From assembly GCA_944376425.1 (NCBI GenBank), contig CALWCS010000039.1, positions 1 through 51,056 of the forward strand: DNA of 51,056 nucleotides. Direction: 5' to 3'. The position numbers and the translations under genes were made by a program. This document shows positions 34,520 to 42,600 of the stretch, piece by piece (the first letter of the stretch is position 1; each line of letters opens with the position of its first letter). The stretch is from an uncultured Lachnospiraceae bacterium. Its GTDB lineage: Bacteria > Bacillota > Clostridia > Lachnospirales > Lachnospiraceae. The notes under the pieces are model-generated. The model ran no database searches and was not told the origin of the DNA. It was given only the letters and a program-made list of their open reading frames with translations.

Positions 34520-35212
34520 ATGATGAAAAAATTAGCAGTTGTTATGATGATGAGTGTTTTAGGAGTAGAAATGGCAGGAGCCGGAATCGTTCCAGAATCA
34601 GCAGTTTACGTACAGGCAAGCGAGGCAGTACAGACACCGCAGCTGAATCTTCCGGAAGAATACGCAGTTCGGTATGAAATTACAACACAAAGCAACGGCA
34701 AGACGACAACGCATGAATACGGAACTATGATAGAAGATGGTCTGTATTATTTTGATCTGGAAAATGAAAAGATGACATTTACAGAACAGGAAAACGGAAC
34801 CTATATTTTGTCTGATTATATTTTTGAAGACAGAAGCGGAGATATCATAGAAAATATCGTGACGGAAGGTGAAGATGAGACGGAAAAAGGGGTTATGACG
34901 AAAGAAAATCTGACGATCAGCGAATCCGAGGTCCCAAAATATGGAGCGGAAGTCAGCTGGTATTTTGACTGTTACAAAACGTATCCTTATCTGGAATCAG
35001 AAGGAAGTGAAGAAATTGACGGGGTACTGTGCGACAAATATTCTTCTATCAAAGAAGAGAACGGAAGCGTGAAAAAGGCAATCTTTTGGGTGGAACCTAA
35101 GACAGGACTCTGTTTACAGTATGAGATGATTCCTCAGAACTATGGGGAAAGCGTAGTGGCAAAATGTGTCTCTTTTGAGGCAGAAAATATGGAACTTTCT
35201 GATATGCAGTAA
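34520..35212 (+). CDS. Secreted protein of unknown function
   Basis: A 230-residue exported protein. The N-terminus MMKKLAVVMMMSVLGVEMAG is a signal peptide, with cleavage likely near VYVQASEA. The mature part is acidic and rich in beta strands (YAVRYEITTQSNGKTTTHEY, GLYYFDLENEKMTF, KAIFWVEPKTGLCLQYEM), a pattern that recalls LolA/LppX-like half-barrels, but I cannot assign a family. No lipobox Cys is present. AAAGGAAG lies upstream. Monocistronic with a structured terminator downstream. Confidence 0.75.
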   Translation: MMKKLAVVMMMSVLGVEMAGAGIVPESAVYVQASEAVQTPQLNLPEEYAVRYEITTQSNGKTTTHEYGTMIEDGLYYFDLENEKMTFTEQENGTYILSDYIFEDRSGDIIENIVTEGEDETEKGVMTKENLTISESEVPKYGAEVSWYFDCYKTYPYLESEGSEEIDGVLCDKYSSIKEENGSVKKAIFWVEPKTGLCLQYEMIPQNYGESVVAKCVSFEAENMELSDMQ

Positions 35213-35217
35213 AAAAT

Positions 35218-35310
35218 AAAAAATTCCGCACAATGCTGCAGCCGCGCAGAGGAAGCTTGATCTCTAGTAAAACGCGCGGCTGTGGGGCAATCATGGGAAC
35301 AGAATTTTTT
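35218..35310. terminator. Nested, structured bidirectional terminator
   Basis: Outer arms AAAAAATTC (35218-35226) and GAATTTTTT (35302-35310) are complementary; inside them CAGCCGCGC (35239-35247) pairs with GCGCGGCTG (35274-35282), and inside that AGAG pairs with CTCT. It lies between convergent genes and is more elaborate and GC-rich than the other terminators here. Confidence 0.65.
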
Positions 35311-35333
35311 ATATTTGACGGAAAAGGATAAGA

Positions 35334-36326
35334 TCAGCATAAGCTGATTTCATCAATTTTTTTCAGTTCCTCTTCTGAAAAAGAGATATGACTGACAGCT
35401 TTGATATTGTCAAGAATCTGCTCTGGTTTGGAAGCTCCGATTAAAACACTTGTCACAACTCCATCCTTTAAAATCCATGCAAGTGCCATTTCTGCAAGTG
35501 TCTGTCCGCGTTCACAGGCAATTTGATGTAAAGCGCGAATCTGAGACAATTTATCATCTGTCAGAATCGATTCTTTTAAAAACCGTCCGTCGGTGCGGAT
35601 ACGGCTGTCCTTAGGAATTCCGTTTAAATACCGGTCTGTTAGGAGACCTTGTGCGAGAGGACTAAAAGCAATGATTCCTTTTTTTAGCTTTGCGGCAGAA
35701 GCCTTGAGACCGTTTTGTTCAATTTTGCGGTCAAAAATAGAATATCGGTTTTGATTGATCACAAACGGACAGTGAAGATCTGCTAAAATTTTAGAAGCTT
35801 TTTCCATAGTAGGACCGTCATAATTAGAAAGTCCCGCATAGAGTGCCTTTCCGCTTTTTACAGCATAGTCAAGCGCTCCCATAGTCTCTTCCAGCGGAGT
35901 CTCAGGATCCATCCGATGGTGATAAAAAATGTCTACATAGTCCAGTCCAAGCCGTTTTAAACTCTGATCAAGACTGGCAATCAGATATTTTCGGCTGCCC
36001 CAGTTTCCGTAAGGACCTTCCCACATATCATATCCGGCTTTTGTGCTGATAATCAATTCATCCCGGTATAGTTTCAGATGCTCTTTTAAAATTCTGCCGA
36101 AGTTTTTCTCAGCACTTCCGGGTTTGGGACCGTAATTATTAGCAAGATCAAAATGAGTAATTCCGTGATCAAAAGCAGTAAAACATAACTGCTCCATCAT
36201 TTCAAAAGAAGCGGTATCCCCAAAATTATGCCAAAGCCCCAAAGAGATGGCAGGGAGCTTTAATCCGCTGCTGCCGCAGCGATGATAGGGGAGCGTTTCA
36301 TATCGTGTATCAGATGCGGTATACAT
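35334..36326 (-). CDS. Aldo/keto reductase (YghZ-like)
   Basis: A 330-residue NADPH-dependent oxidoreductase with a TIM-barrel fold. The catalytic set is visible: Asp and Tyr in FDLANNYGPKPGSAE, Lys in ISTKAGYDMW and His in IFYHHRMDPE. The C-terminal SVLIGASKPEQILDN is the cofactor-phosphate loop. The N-terminus RCGSSGLKLPAISLGLWHNF is typical of the YghZ/L-glyceraldehyde-3-phosphate reductase group, which detoxifies aldehydes. AAGGAGG lies upstream of the ATG on the minus strand. Monocistronic. Confidence 0.93.
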   Translation of the reverse strand: MYTASDTRYETLPYHRCGSSGLKLPAISLGLWHNFGDTASFEMMEQLCFTAFDHGITHFDLANNYGPKPGSAEKNFGRILKEHLKLYRDELIISTKAGYDMWEGPYGNWGSRKYLIASLDQSLKRLGLDYVDIFYHHRMDPETPLEETMGALDYAVKSGKALYAGLSNYDGPTMEKASKILADLHCPFVINQNRYSIFDRKIEQNGLKASAAKLKKGIIAFSPLAQGLLTDRYLNGIPKDSRIRTDGRFLKESILTDDKLSQIRALHQIACERGQTLAEMALAWILKDGVVTSVLIGASKPEQILDNIKAVSHISFSEEELKKIDEISLC

Positions 36327-36494
36327 AAATGCCTCCTTGTAATTTAAAATAAATTCTCTATAAAATATATCTCATCTATCAGATGGAAAGTCAAGAAAAA
36401 ATTGATTTGTATTTCAAAGAAAGAAAGCTTTACAGAACAGCATTTCCATGGTAAGCTGGTAAAGATCAGAGACAAAGAAAGAGAGGCGTGATTT

Positions 36495-36941
36495 ATGCTG
36501 ACGATACGAGACATGACACTGGAAGATGAAAATAGTGTGATGGAAATGGTCAGAGAATTTTATCAAAGCGATGCAGTCGATCATACAGTAGATCTGTCTG
36601 TATTAACAGAAACCTTTCAAAATGCGGCATCAGAAAACGAAATGATCAGAGGACTTATTTTTGAGGAAAATGGAATCATCGCAGGATATGGATATCTGAC
36701 CTTTTATTTTGCTTCTGAAATCGGAGGAGTGAATCTGATGATTGAAGAAGTATTTTTAAAAAAGGAATACAGGGGAAAAGGATATGGAAGGACATTTTTT
36801 GAGTGGCTGTTTAGGGAATATCCGGATGTAAAAAGATATCGGCTGGAAGTTACAAAAGCGAATGAGGGTGCGGCAGCTTTGTATCAGAAGATGGGATTTC
36901 AATTCCTGGACTATCGCCAGATGATAAAAGATACAGAATAA
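36495..36941 (+). CDS. GNAT-family N-acetyltransferase
   Basis: A 148-residue acetyltransferase. Motif A is IEEVFLKKEYRGKGYGRTFF; the C-terminal VTKANEGAAALYQKMGFQFL is the usual acetyl-CoA/motif B end. GAGAGGCG precedes the ATG. Substrate unknown. It is unrelated in sequence to the other GNAT gene in this window. Confidence 0.92.
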   Translation: MLTIRDMTLEDENSVMEMVREFYQSDAVDHTVDLSVLTETFQNAASENEMIRGLIFEENGIIAGYGYLTFYFASEIGGVNLMIEEVFLKKEYRGKGYGRTFFEWLFREYPDVKRYRLEVTKANEGAAALYQKMGFQFLDYRQMIKDTE

Positions 36942-36969
36942 TCAGAGAAATTTTGAAAGCTTTCTCATT

Positions 36970-36997
36970 CCAGTCAATCAGCAAAGTGATTGACTGG
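36970..36997. repeat. Perfect 11-bp inverted repeat without T tract
   Basis: CCAGTCAATCA, loop GCAAAG, TGATTGACTGG. It follows the GNAT stop by 29 bases and precedes the ribosomal cluster promoter. A terminator-like stem, but neither strand has a clear T tract. Confidence 0.6.
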
Positions 36998-37050
36998 GGT
37001 GTGAAAAGCGCCGGAAGAGGAAAGAATTAATACACAGAAAAAGAATAGAC

Positions 37051-37080
37051 TTGACTTTCTGAGCAGTGGTATGATAAAAT
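37051..37080 (+). promoter_or_regulatory. Promoter of the rpmG-secE-nusG-rplK-rplA cluster
   Basis: TTGACT (37051-37056) is followed by GATAAA/TAAAAT (37073-37080) at 16-18 bases. The leader to the GTG of rpmG is about 85 bases and contains an A/T-rich AAGCGGGCTTTTTTTTT segment. Confidence 0.6.
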
Positions 37081-37170
37081 GGACGAGCGAATGAAAGCGG
37101 GCTTTTTTTTTATGCCTAAAAACAGTGATCGCGAACTGGAAGAAAACACAAGGAAGGCGAGGTGGAAGTT

Positions 37171-37320
37171 GTGCGCGTTAGAATCAAATTGGAATGTACA
37201 GAATGAAAAAAGCGTAACTACAACATGACAAAGGATAAGAAGGCACATCCTGACAGAATGGAAACTAAGAAATATTGTAAGTTCTGTAGAACTCACACAG
37301 TACACAAAGAGACCAAATAA
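37171..37320 (+). CDS. rpmG: 50S ribosomal protein L33, with in-frame TGA at codon 12
   Basis: From the GTG at 37171 (GAGGTGG just upstream) the frame reads [11 protein letters not shown], then TGA (37204-37206), then [20 protein letters not shown] and [17 protein letters not shown] and TAA. Length with the TGA read is 49 residues, exactly L33. L33 binds zinc through two CxxC pairs; the second pair (CKFC) is intact, while the first reads C-T-E-TGA, so the TGA replaces the second Cys of that pair. Both flanks are fully conserved, with no frameshift. A stop here would leave 11 residues. Position before secE and nusG is the standard one. Identity is certain; how the TGA is handled is open (see findings). 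Confidence 0.9.
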
Positions 37321-37350
37321 TCTGGTTTTGCTATTAAGGAAGTGAATAAT

Positions 37351-37578
37351 ATGGCAGAAAATACTGAAAAAGCAGTTGAAAAAACCCAGAAGAAAAAGAA
37401 AAAAGAAAAAAGCTGGGTGGAAGGACTGAAAGCAGAATTTAAGAAAATTATTTGGCCGGATAGAAAAACAATAGGAAAACAGACAACTGCAGTTGTGATT
37501 GTTTCTGTTGTACTGGGTGTAATGATTGCAGTTATGGACATGATCATACAATATGGTATTGATTTCTTAGTGAGATAA
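37351..37578 (+). CDS. secE: SecE preprotein translocase subunit
   Basis: A 75-residue protein with the conserved amphipathic segment WVEGLKAEFKKIIWPDRKTI and one transmembrane helix (TTAVVIVSVVLGVMIAVMDM). SecE clamps SecY in the translocon. AAGGAAG lies upstream of ATG 37351; a GTG three codons earlier is possible. Standard neighbour of nusG. No in-frame stop, unlike rpmG 30 bases before it. Confidence 0.96.
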   Translation: MAENTEKAVEKTQKKKKKEKSWVEGLKAEFKKIIWPDRKTIGKQTTAVVIVSVVLGVMIAVMDMIIQYGIDFLVR

Positions 37579-37593
37579 GGACAAGGTGATTTT

Positions 37594-38112
37594 ATGTCAG
37601 AAGCAAACTGGTATGTTGTTCACACCTATTCAGGGTATGAAAACAAAGTAAAGGCCAACATTGAAAAGACAATTGAAAACCGCCATCTGGAAGATCAGAT
37701 TCTCGAAGTGAGAGTTCCGATGCAGGATGTTGTGGAGATGAAGAACGGCGCCAAGAAACAGGTCCAAAAGAAAATGTTTCCCGGATATGTTCTTTTAAAT
37801 ATGGTTATGAATGACGATACTTGGTACGTTGTAAGAAATACCAGAGGCGTAACTGGATTTGTTGGTCCTGGATCGAAGCCAGTGCCACTTACCGAAGAAG
37901 AGATGAAACCGCTTGGAATAAAACCGCCCGAAGTACAGGTGGATTTCCAGGAAGGGGATACCGTAATCGTAACAAACGGTGTATGGAAAGATACGGTAGG
38001 CGTTATTCAGACTATGAACCACAGTAAACAGGTTGTCACGATGAATATTGATTTATTTGGACGCGAAACACCAATTGAAATAAGTTTCGCAGAAATAAAA
38101 AAGATGCAGTAA
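37594..38112 (+). CDS. nusG: Transcription termination/antitermination factor NusG
   Basis: A 172-residue protein with the N-terminal NGN domain (WYVVHTYSGYENKVKANIEK; PGYVLLNMVMNDDTWYVVRN) and C-terminal KOW domain (FQEGDTVIVTNGVWKDTVGV). It binds RNA polymerase and links it to the ribosome. AAGGTGA precedes the ATG. Sixteen bases after secE. Intact. Confidence 0.97.
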   Translation: MSEANWYVVHTYSGYENKVKANIEKTIENRHLEDQILEVRVPMQDVVEMKNGAKKQVQKKMFPGYVLLNMVMNDDTWYVVRNTRGVTGFVGPGSKPVPLTEEEMKPLGIKPPEVQVDFQEGDTVIVTNGVWKDTVGVIQTMNHSKQVVTMNIDLFGRETPIEISFAEIKKMQ

Positions 38113-38190
38113 CGATTCAGAAACTTCATATGATACAGAAGCTGCAACGTTTTGCACAGTAACTGATTGATATCTCCGCCAGACGGAGAA

Positions 38191-38219
38191 GTGGGAGGGA
38201 AATCCCCCGACATTACCAC
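38191..38219 (+). promoter_or_regulatory. L1-binding ribosomal leader motif before rplK
   Basis: GTGGGAGGGAAATCCCCCGA followed by CATTACCAC forms the asymmetric internal-loop hairpin that mimics the L1 site of 23S rRNA. It lies 18 bases before the rplK start and just upstream of its AGGAGGTG. A small hairpin TCTCCG/CGGAGA lies immediately before. L1 made in excess would be expected to block translation. Confidence 0.8.
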
Positions 38220-38236
38220 ATAGGAGGTGCCTGACA

Positions 38237-38662
38237 ATGGCAAAAAAAGTAACGGGTTATATTAAATTACAGATTCCTGCTTGAAAGGCTACGCCAGCTC
38301 CACCAGTTGGTCCTGCACTTGGACAGCATGGTGTAAATATCGTACAGTTTACAAAGGAGTTTAATGCAAGAACAGCTGATAAAGGCGATTTGATCATTCC
38401 TGTAGTGATCACTGTCTATGCAGACAGAAGCTTCAGCTTTATCACAAAAACTCCTCCGGCAGCAGTTTTATTAAAGAAAGCATGCAACCTGAAATCAGGA
38501 TCCGGCGTTCCAAATAAAACAAAAGTAGCTACCATCACAAAAGACAAGATCAGAGAAATCGCTGAGATGAAGATGCCAGACTTAAATGCAGCTTCTGTTG
38601 AGACTGCTATGAGCATGATCGCAGGAACAGCAAGAAGTATGGGTATCACCGTTGTTGACTGA
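38237..38662 (+). CDS. rplK: 50S ribosomal protein L11, with in-frame TGA at codon 16
   Basis: The ATG at 38237 has AGGAGGTG upstream. The frame reads [15 protein letters not shown], then TGA (38282-38284), then [20 protein letters not shown] and onward through [20 protein letters not shown] to [17 protein letters not shown]. Decoded length is 141 residues, the family norm. L11 has Gly at this position (PAGKATPAPP), so a GGA-to-TGA change would explain it. The rest is intact and highly conserved. No ATG follows in frame nearby; the next plausible start is a TTG at 38390, which would remove the N-terminal domain. That domain sits at the GTPase-associated centre and affects release-factor action. 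The gene's own stop is also TGA. Confidence 0.9.
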
Positions 38663-38708
38663 TCGGTCAAAGCAGATTGAGGATAAGTAAACTGAAAACG
38701 AGAAGGAC

Positions 38709-38736
38709 GTGGGAGGGAAATTCCCGCAAACACCAC
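38709..38736 (+). promoter_or_regulatory. L1-binding ribosomal leader motif before rplA
   Basis: GTGGGAGGGAAATTCCCGCA followed by AACACCAC repeats the motif found before rplK with the closing GTG/CAC and GGGA/TCCC stems kept and the internal loop slightly changed. It lies directly upstream of AGGAGG of rplA, so L1 could repress its own gene as well as rplK. Confidence 0.8.
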
Positions 38737-38752
38737 CAGGAGGTTATTTAAT

Positions 38753-39448
38753 ATGAAAAGAGGAAAAAGATACGTAGAAGCTGCTAAGGCGGTAGACCGT
38801 GCAACTTTATACGATACAGCAGAAGCTATGGCTTTAGTAAAGAAGACAGCTGTAGCAAAATTTGACGAAACAATTGAAGCTCATATCAGAACCGGATGTG
38901 ACGGACGTCATGCTGATCAGCAGATCCGTGGAGCTGTTGTTCTGCCGCATGGAACAGGTAAAAAAGTTCGTGTTTTAGTATTTGCAAAGAATGCAAAAGC
39001 AGATGAAGCAGTTGCAGCAGGAGCAGAGTACGTTGGAGGAGAAGAACTGATCCCAAAGATTCAGAATGAAGGATGGTTAGATTTTGATGTTGTGGTTGCT
39101 ACGCCAGATATGATGGGTGTAGTAGGACGTCTGGGACGTGTACTTGGACCAAAAGGTTTAATGCCAAACCCAAAAGCCGGTACCGTTACGATGGACGTGA
39201 CAAAGGCTGTTCAGGATATCAAAGCCGGTAAGATTGAGTACAGATTGGATAAGACAAACATTATCCACGTGCCGATTGGAAAAGCTTCTTTCACAGAAGA
39301 ACAATTAGCGGACAACTTCCAGACGCTGATGGCTGCTATTTTAAAAGCAAAACCAAGCACATTGAAAGGACAGTACTTAAAGAGTGTAGTAGTTGCTCCT
39401 ACAATGGGACCTGGTGTGAAATTAAATACAGCAAAATTTGTCCAGTAA
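38753..39448 (+). CDS. rplA: 50S ribosomal protein L1
   Basis: A 231-residue L1 with [20 protein letters not shown], the family signature, and the N-terminal [21 protein letters not shown]1 binds the 23S stalk and its own mRNA. AGGAGG lies upstream. It is followed within 60 bases by a terminator; rplJ and rplL, which often follow in Firmicutes, are not here. Intact frame. Confidence 0.97.
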   Translation: MKRGKRYVEAAKAVDRATLYDTAEAMALVKKTAVAKFDETIEAHIRTGCDGRHADQQIRGAVVLPHGTGKKVRVLVFAKNAKADEAVAAGAEYVGGEELIPKIQNEGWLDFDVVVATPDMMGVVGRLGRVLGPKGLMPNPKAGTVTMDVTKAVQDIKAGKIEYRLDKTNIIHVPIGKASFTEEQLADNFQTLMAAILKAKPSTLKGQYLKSVVVAPTMGPGVKLNTAKFVQ

Positions 39449-39466
39449 TCATAGATAGACAAAGAA

Positions 39467-39508
39467 AAACACTGAGATATGTAAAAACGTATCTCAGTGT
39501 TTTTTTTC
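39467..39508 (+). terminator. Terminator after rplA
   Basis: AAACACTGAGATA and TATCTCAGTGTTT form the stem, followed by a further run of T. It ends the ribosomal protein transcript. Confidence 0.92.
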
Positions 39509-39593
39509 TGTATGGAAAAATCTTGTCTTCAATGCAGAGAAAATAAAAAATGACTTTTTCCTATTCTGGACTGCAAAGATAAGAAAATTATAG

Positions 39594-39599
39594 TATAAT
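39594..39599 (+). promoter_or_regulatory. -10 element before the CTLD/NPCBM protein
   Basis: TATAAT within TATAGTATAAT, 69 bases before the start at 39668. The best -35 (CTGCAA at 39571) is poor. Confidence 0.45.
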
Positions 39600-39667
39600 A
39601 AAGATTGAAAATCTCAAGATGAAAGAGAAAACGACTGAGATTGAAAAAAGAGGAGAGGAGAGAAACT

Positions 39668-42600
39668 ATGAAAAAACAACAAAAGTATGTCCTTGGAGGC
39701 ATTGCAGTAATAGTCGTTGTCATTGTTTTTGTCATATTTATGATAAGACCGAAAAATACATCAATGACTCCGAATGACTATGTGACAGTCAGCTGCAGTG
39801 GTTTAGACGGGGAGGGAAAAGCACAGTTTTCCTTTGATACTGCCAGCTTTCTAAACGCGGTGGAAGCAGAAAAAGGCTTGAAACCAGCGCAGAAGAGTCA
39901 ACTAGAAGGGCTGCTTTCAAATGCAGATCAGTATTTTCAGCTTTCAGAAGAAGAAGGGCTGTCAAACGGTGAGGAAATTTTGATTACAAGTCAGATGCCT
40001 TCTGATTTTTTGGAAGAGTACGGCATTACGCTCAAAAATCAGGATCTTGAATATACAGTGGCAGGGCTGACCGATGTTCAGACTGTGAATTTAGGAGATT
40101 ATGGAATAGAAGAATATTTAGGATTTGAAGGACATGGCGTCTTGAGTACGTATCTTGATTACGAAAAGTTATACCAGGACGTATCCAAGATGATCCAAAA
40201 TATCGATGATTCGAAACAGACAGAAACGTATATTCAGGATCAGCTGTACGGAGATCTTTATCTGAGTATTTTGGGAGCAAGTGCGAGCCAGTATGAAAAT
40301 CTTTCCAATGGAGATACTATCACGGTTTCCTATACGTCAAATGAACAGAAGAATGGGATAGAAGAGTATGGAATTGTCTTTGAGACAGCGCAAAAGGAAG
40401 TAACCGTTGAAGGACTAGAAGAAGTAGAGACAGTCAGCCTGATACAATATCTTACTTCAGAATTTAGCGGATACGACGGAGCAGGAGAACTGAACGTATC
40501 AATTGACTGGGAAACAATGAAGGAAGACCTTTTAGAAATGATAGGAGAGGAAAGAAACGGATTTAGCACAGAAGAGGTGGAAGAACAGATTGAGAGTTAT
40601 GTCAGCCGTTATTTTACGGTTGGCGCTGACAAGACATCTGGAATCAGCAATGGAGAAAAGATTCGAATTTTTGCTCAGGCTGAGTCAGAAGAAAGCTATA
40701 TCCAGTCTTGCGGAATTGAGCTAGAAGGCGCAGAGACAACGGTAACGTCAGAAGATCTGGAAGAACCGGAGGATGTGGATCTGATGGATAGTATCACGGT
40801 AACGTTTTTGGGTATCTGTCCGAAGGTTCAAGTCAATGTTTCGGTAGATGAGACAAATCCCGTTTCTGCGTATATAGACCGGGAGTCTTATGATGAGATC
40901 CCTGATGAAATCAACGCAGAAAATGGAGAGACTCTTGAGATTACACTCGGCTATGAAGAAGAGGCAGCCTTAAAAGCTGGATACCGGATCACAAATAATA
41001 CAAGAGAGTATGAAATTTCCGGACTGCCTACGTATGATGTTATGCTTGATCTTGCAGAAGATAAAAATCTTCAGGAGATAAAAAATCAGGGAATCGAGGA
41101 AACCAGACAAATTCTTTTAGATGAAGAAGAAGATTTACTGAATGATTTTACGGATGGCACCAGTTTGATTCTTTGGAATCAGGTTAAAGTAGGATGGAAT
41201 AAAATCGTCAAGTGGTATTCGGACCGTGCATATTATGATTTTAATAAGATAGCATTTGTCTATGAGGCTGCTCTTCCGATACAAAAACAAGATGGTTCTG
41301 TTTCAGAACGCAGAGTGTATGTGATTTTGTACCGCAACAATATGACACAGTCAGTAGACGGAATATTGGATTTTGAAGAGGAGGATCAGAGCTACTTTTA
41401 CGATACGGAAGAAAAAGTAGAAGAGATCATTTCGGCAATTCCAGATTCCATTGGGAAAGAAGAAGGAAGCCAGTGCCAGAAAACAGAAGTAATGAATGAA
41501 CAGATAGAAGAAGAACTGAAGATCACTCTTTTAGACGATCGTTCCCAAACTGCCGAAATACCAAAAATCGAAGAGGCAACTGCGGCAGTCAGCCAGGCAG
41601 TCATTCCGGAGGTTCCACAGGAAATTGCCCAGAATGCTTCCGCAGTTCTTGAATATGACGGACATCGTTATTATCGTTTTGACACTCCGGCAACATGGAA
41701 AGAAGCAGAAGCACTGTGCGAAGAAGCAGGAGGCAGTCTGGTCAGCATTACAAGCTGGACAGAGCAAAGTGTTGTATCGCAGTTAGTGAAAGACGCTCCG
41801 ATGGAAAGCTACTGGATTGGCGGAACAGATGAAGAGATGGAAAGCGTCTGGAAATGGACGGATGAAGAAAGCTTTACGTATCAGAACTGGAGAAATGGAA
41901 AGCCAGATCATAAGGAACTGACGAATGATTACGCTTGTATCCGTACTTTTGATCAGACATGGGAAGATAAAAACAATGAACCAGAAGAGGCGACGGGATA
42001 TATTCTGGAAATTTCTGCCCGGGAAAATGAACAGGAAATTTATCTTACAGAAGCAGATCTTTTGATTCATGAAAGCAACGTATCCTATGAAACGACACAA
42101 GAGGATTCTTATGGAAACAGTTTATATGGAATGATCAAATATGATGCATCGAATCATGGATGGACTCAATATCAGCTAAACGGCAACTATCAGAGATTGA
42201 CAGGAGAAATCGCCGTTTGTGCAGACGCACAAAGTGACGTGAGTATGGATTTCGCTGTTTTCGGCGATGGCAAGCTGCTTTACCGGCAGACTGCTCTGAC
42301 CAGACAGACAAAACCGTCTACATTTACAATTGATGTAAGAGGTGTCGACCGTTTGACGATCGAGACGCGAAATCTGGGAGGATATTCAAATGGAAATCTG
42401 ATTCTTAGCAAGGCAAAATTGTATGAAAGTGCAGAAAAAGCAGATCCGAAAGAAGCAAGAATACGGGATCTTGTACTGATAGATGGAAATGATTATGAGA
42501 CAGAAATCAGACTGTGGCAGGATTCGGCCGGAGCTTTTCACGATGAGTATCTTCAGTTTGACGCAAGAAACAACAGTACGATGCAGTGGAATTTAAACGG

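Noticed and set aside
37207..37260. Selenocysteine insertion element after the rpmG TGA (AGGAT/ATCCT hairpin at 37232-37251)
   Set aside because: The stem is only 5 bp with a 10-base loop and its bases are dictated by conserved L33 residues; no convincing SECIS-like structure follows the rplK TGA either. Kept only as a remote option.
37204..38284. Whole-genome reassignment of TGA to Gly or Cys
   Set aside because: Many genes here end in TGA at exactly the expected length, including rplK itself, and one meaning could not fit both Cys and Gly sites.
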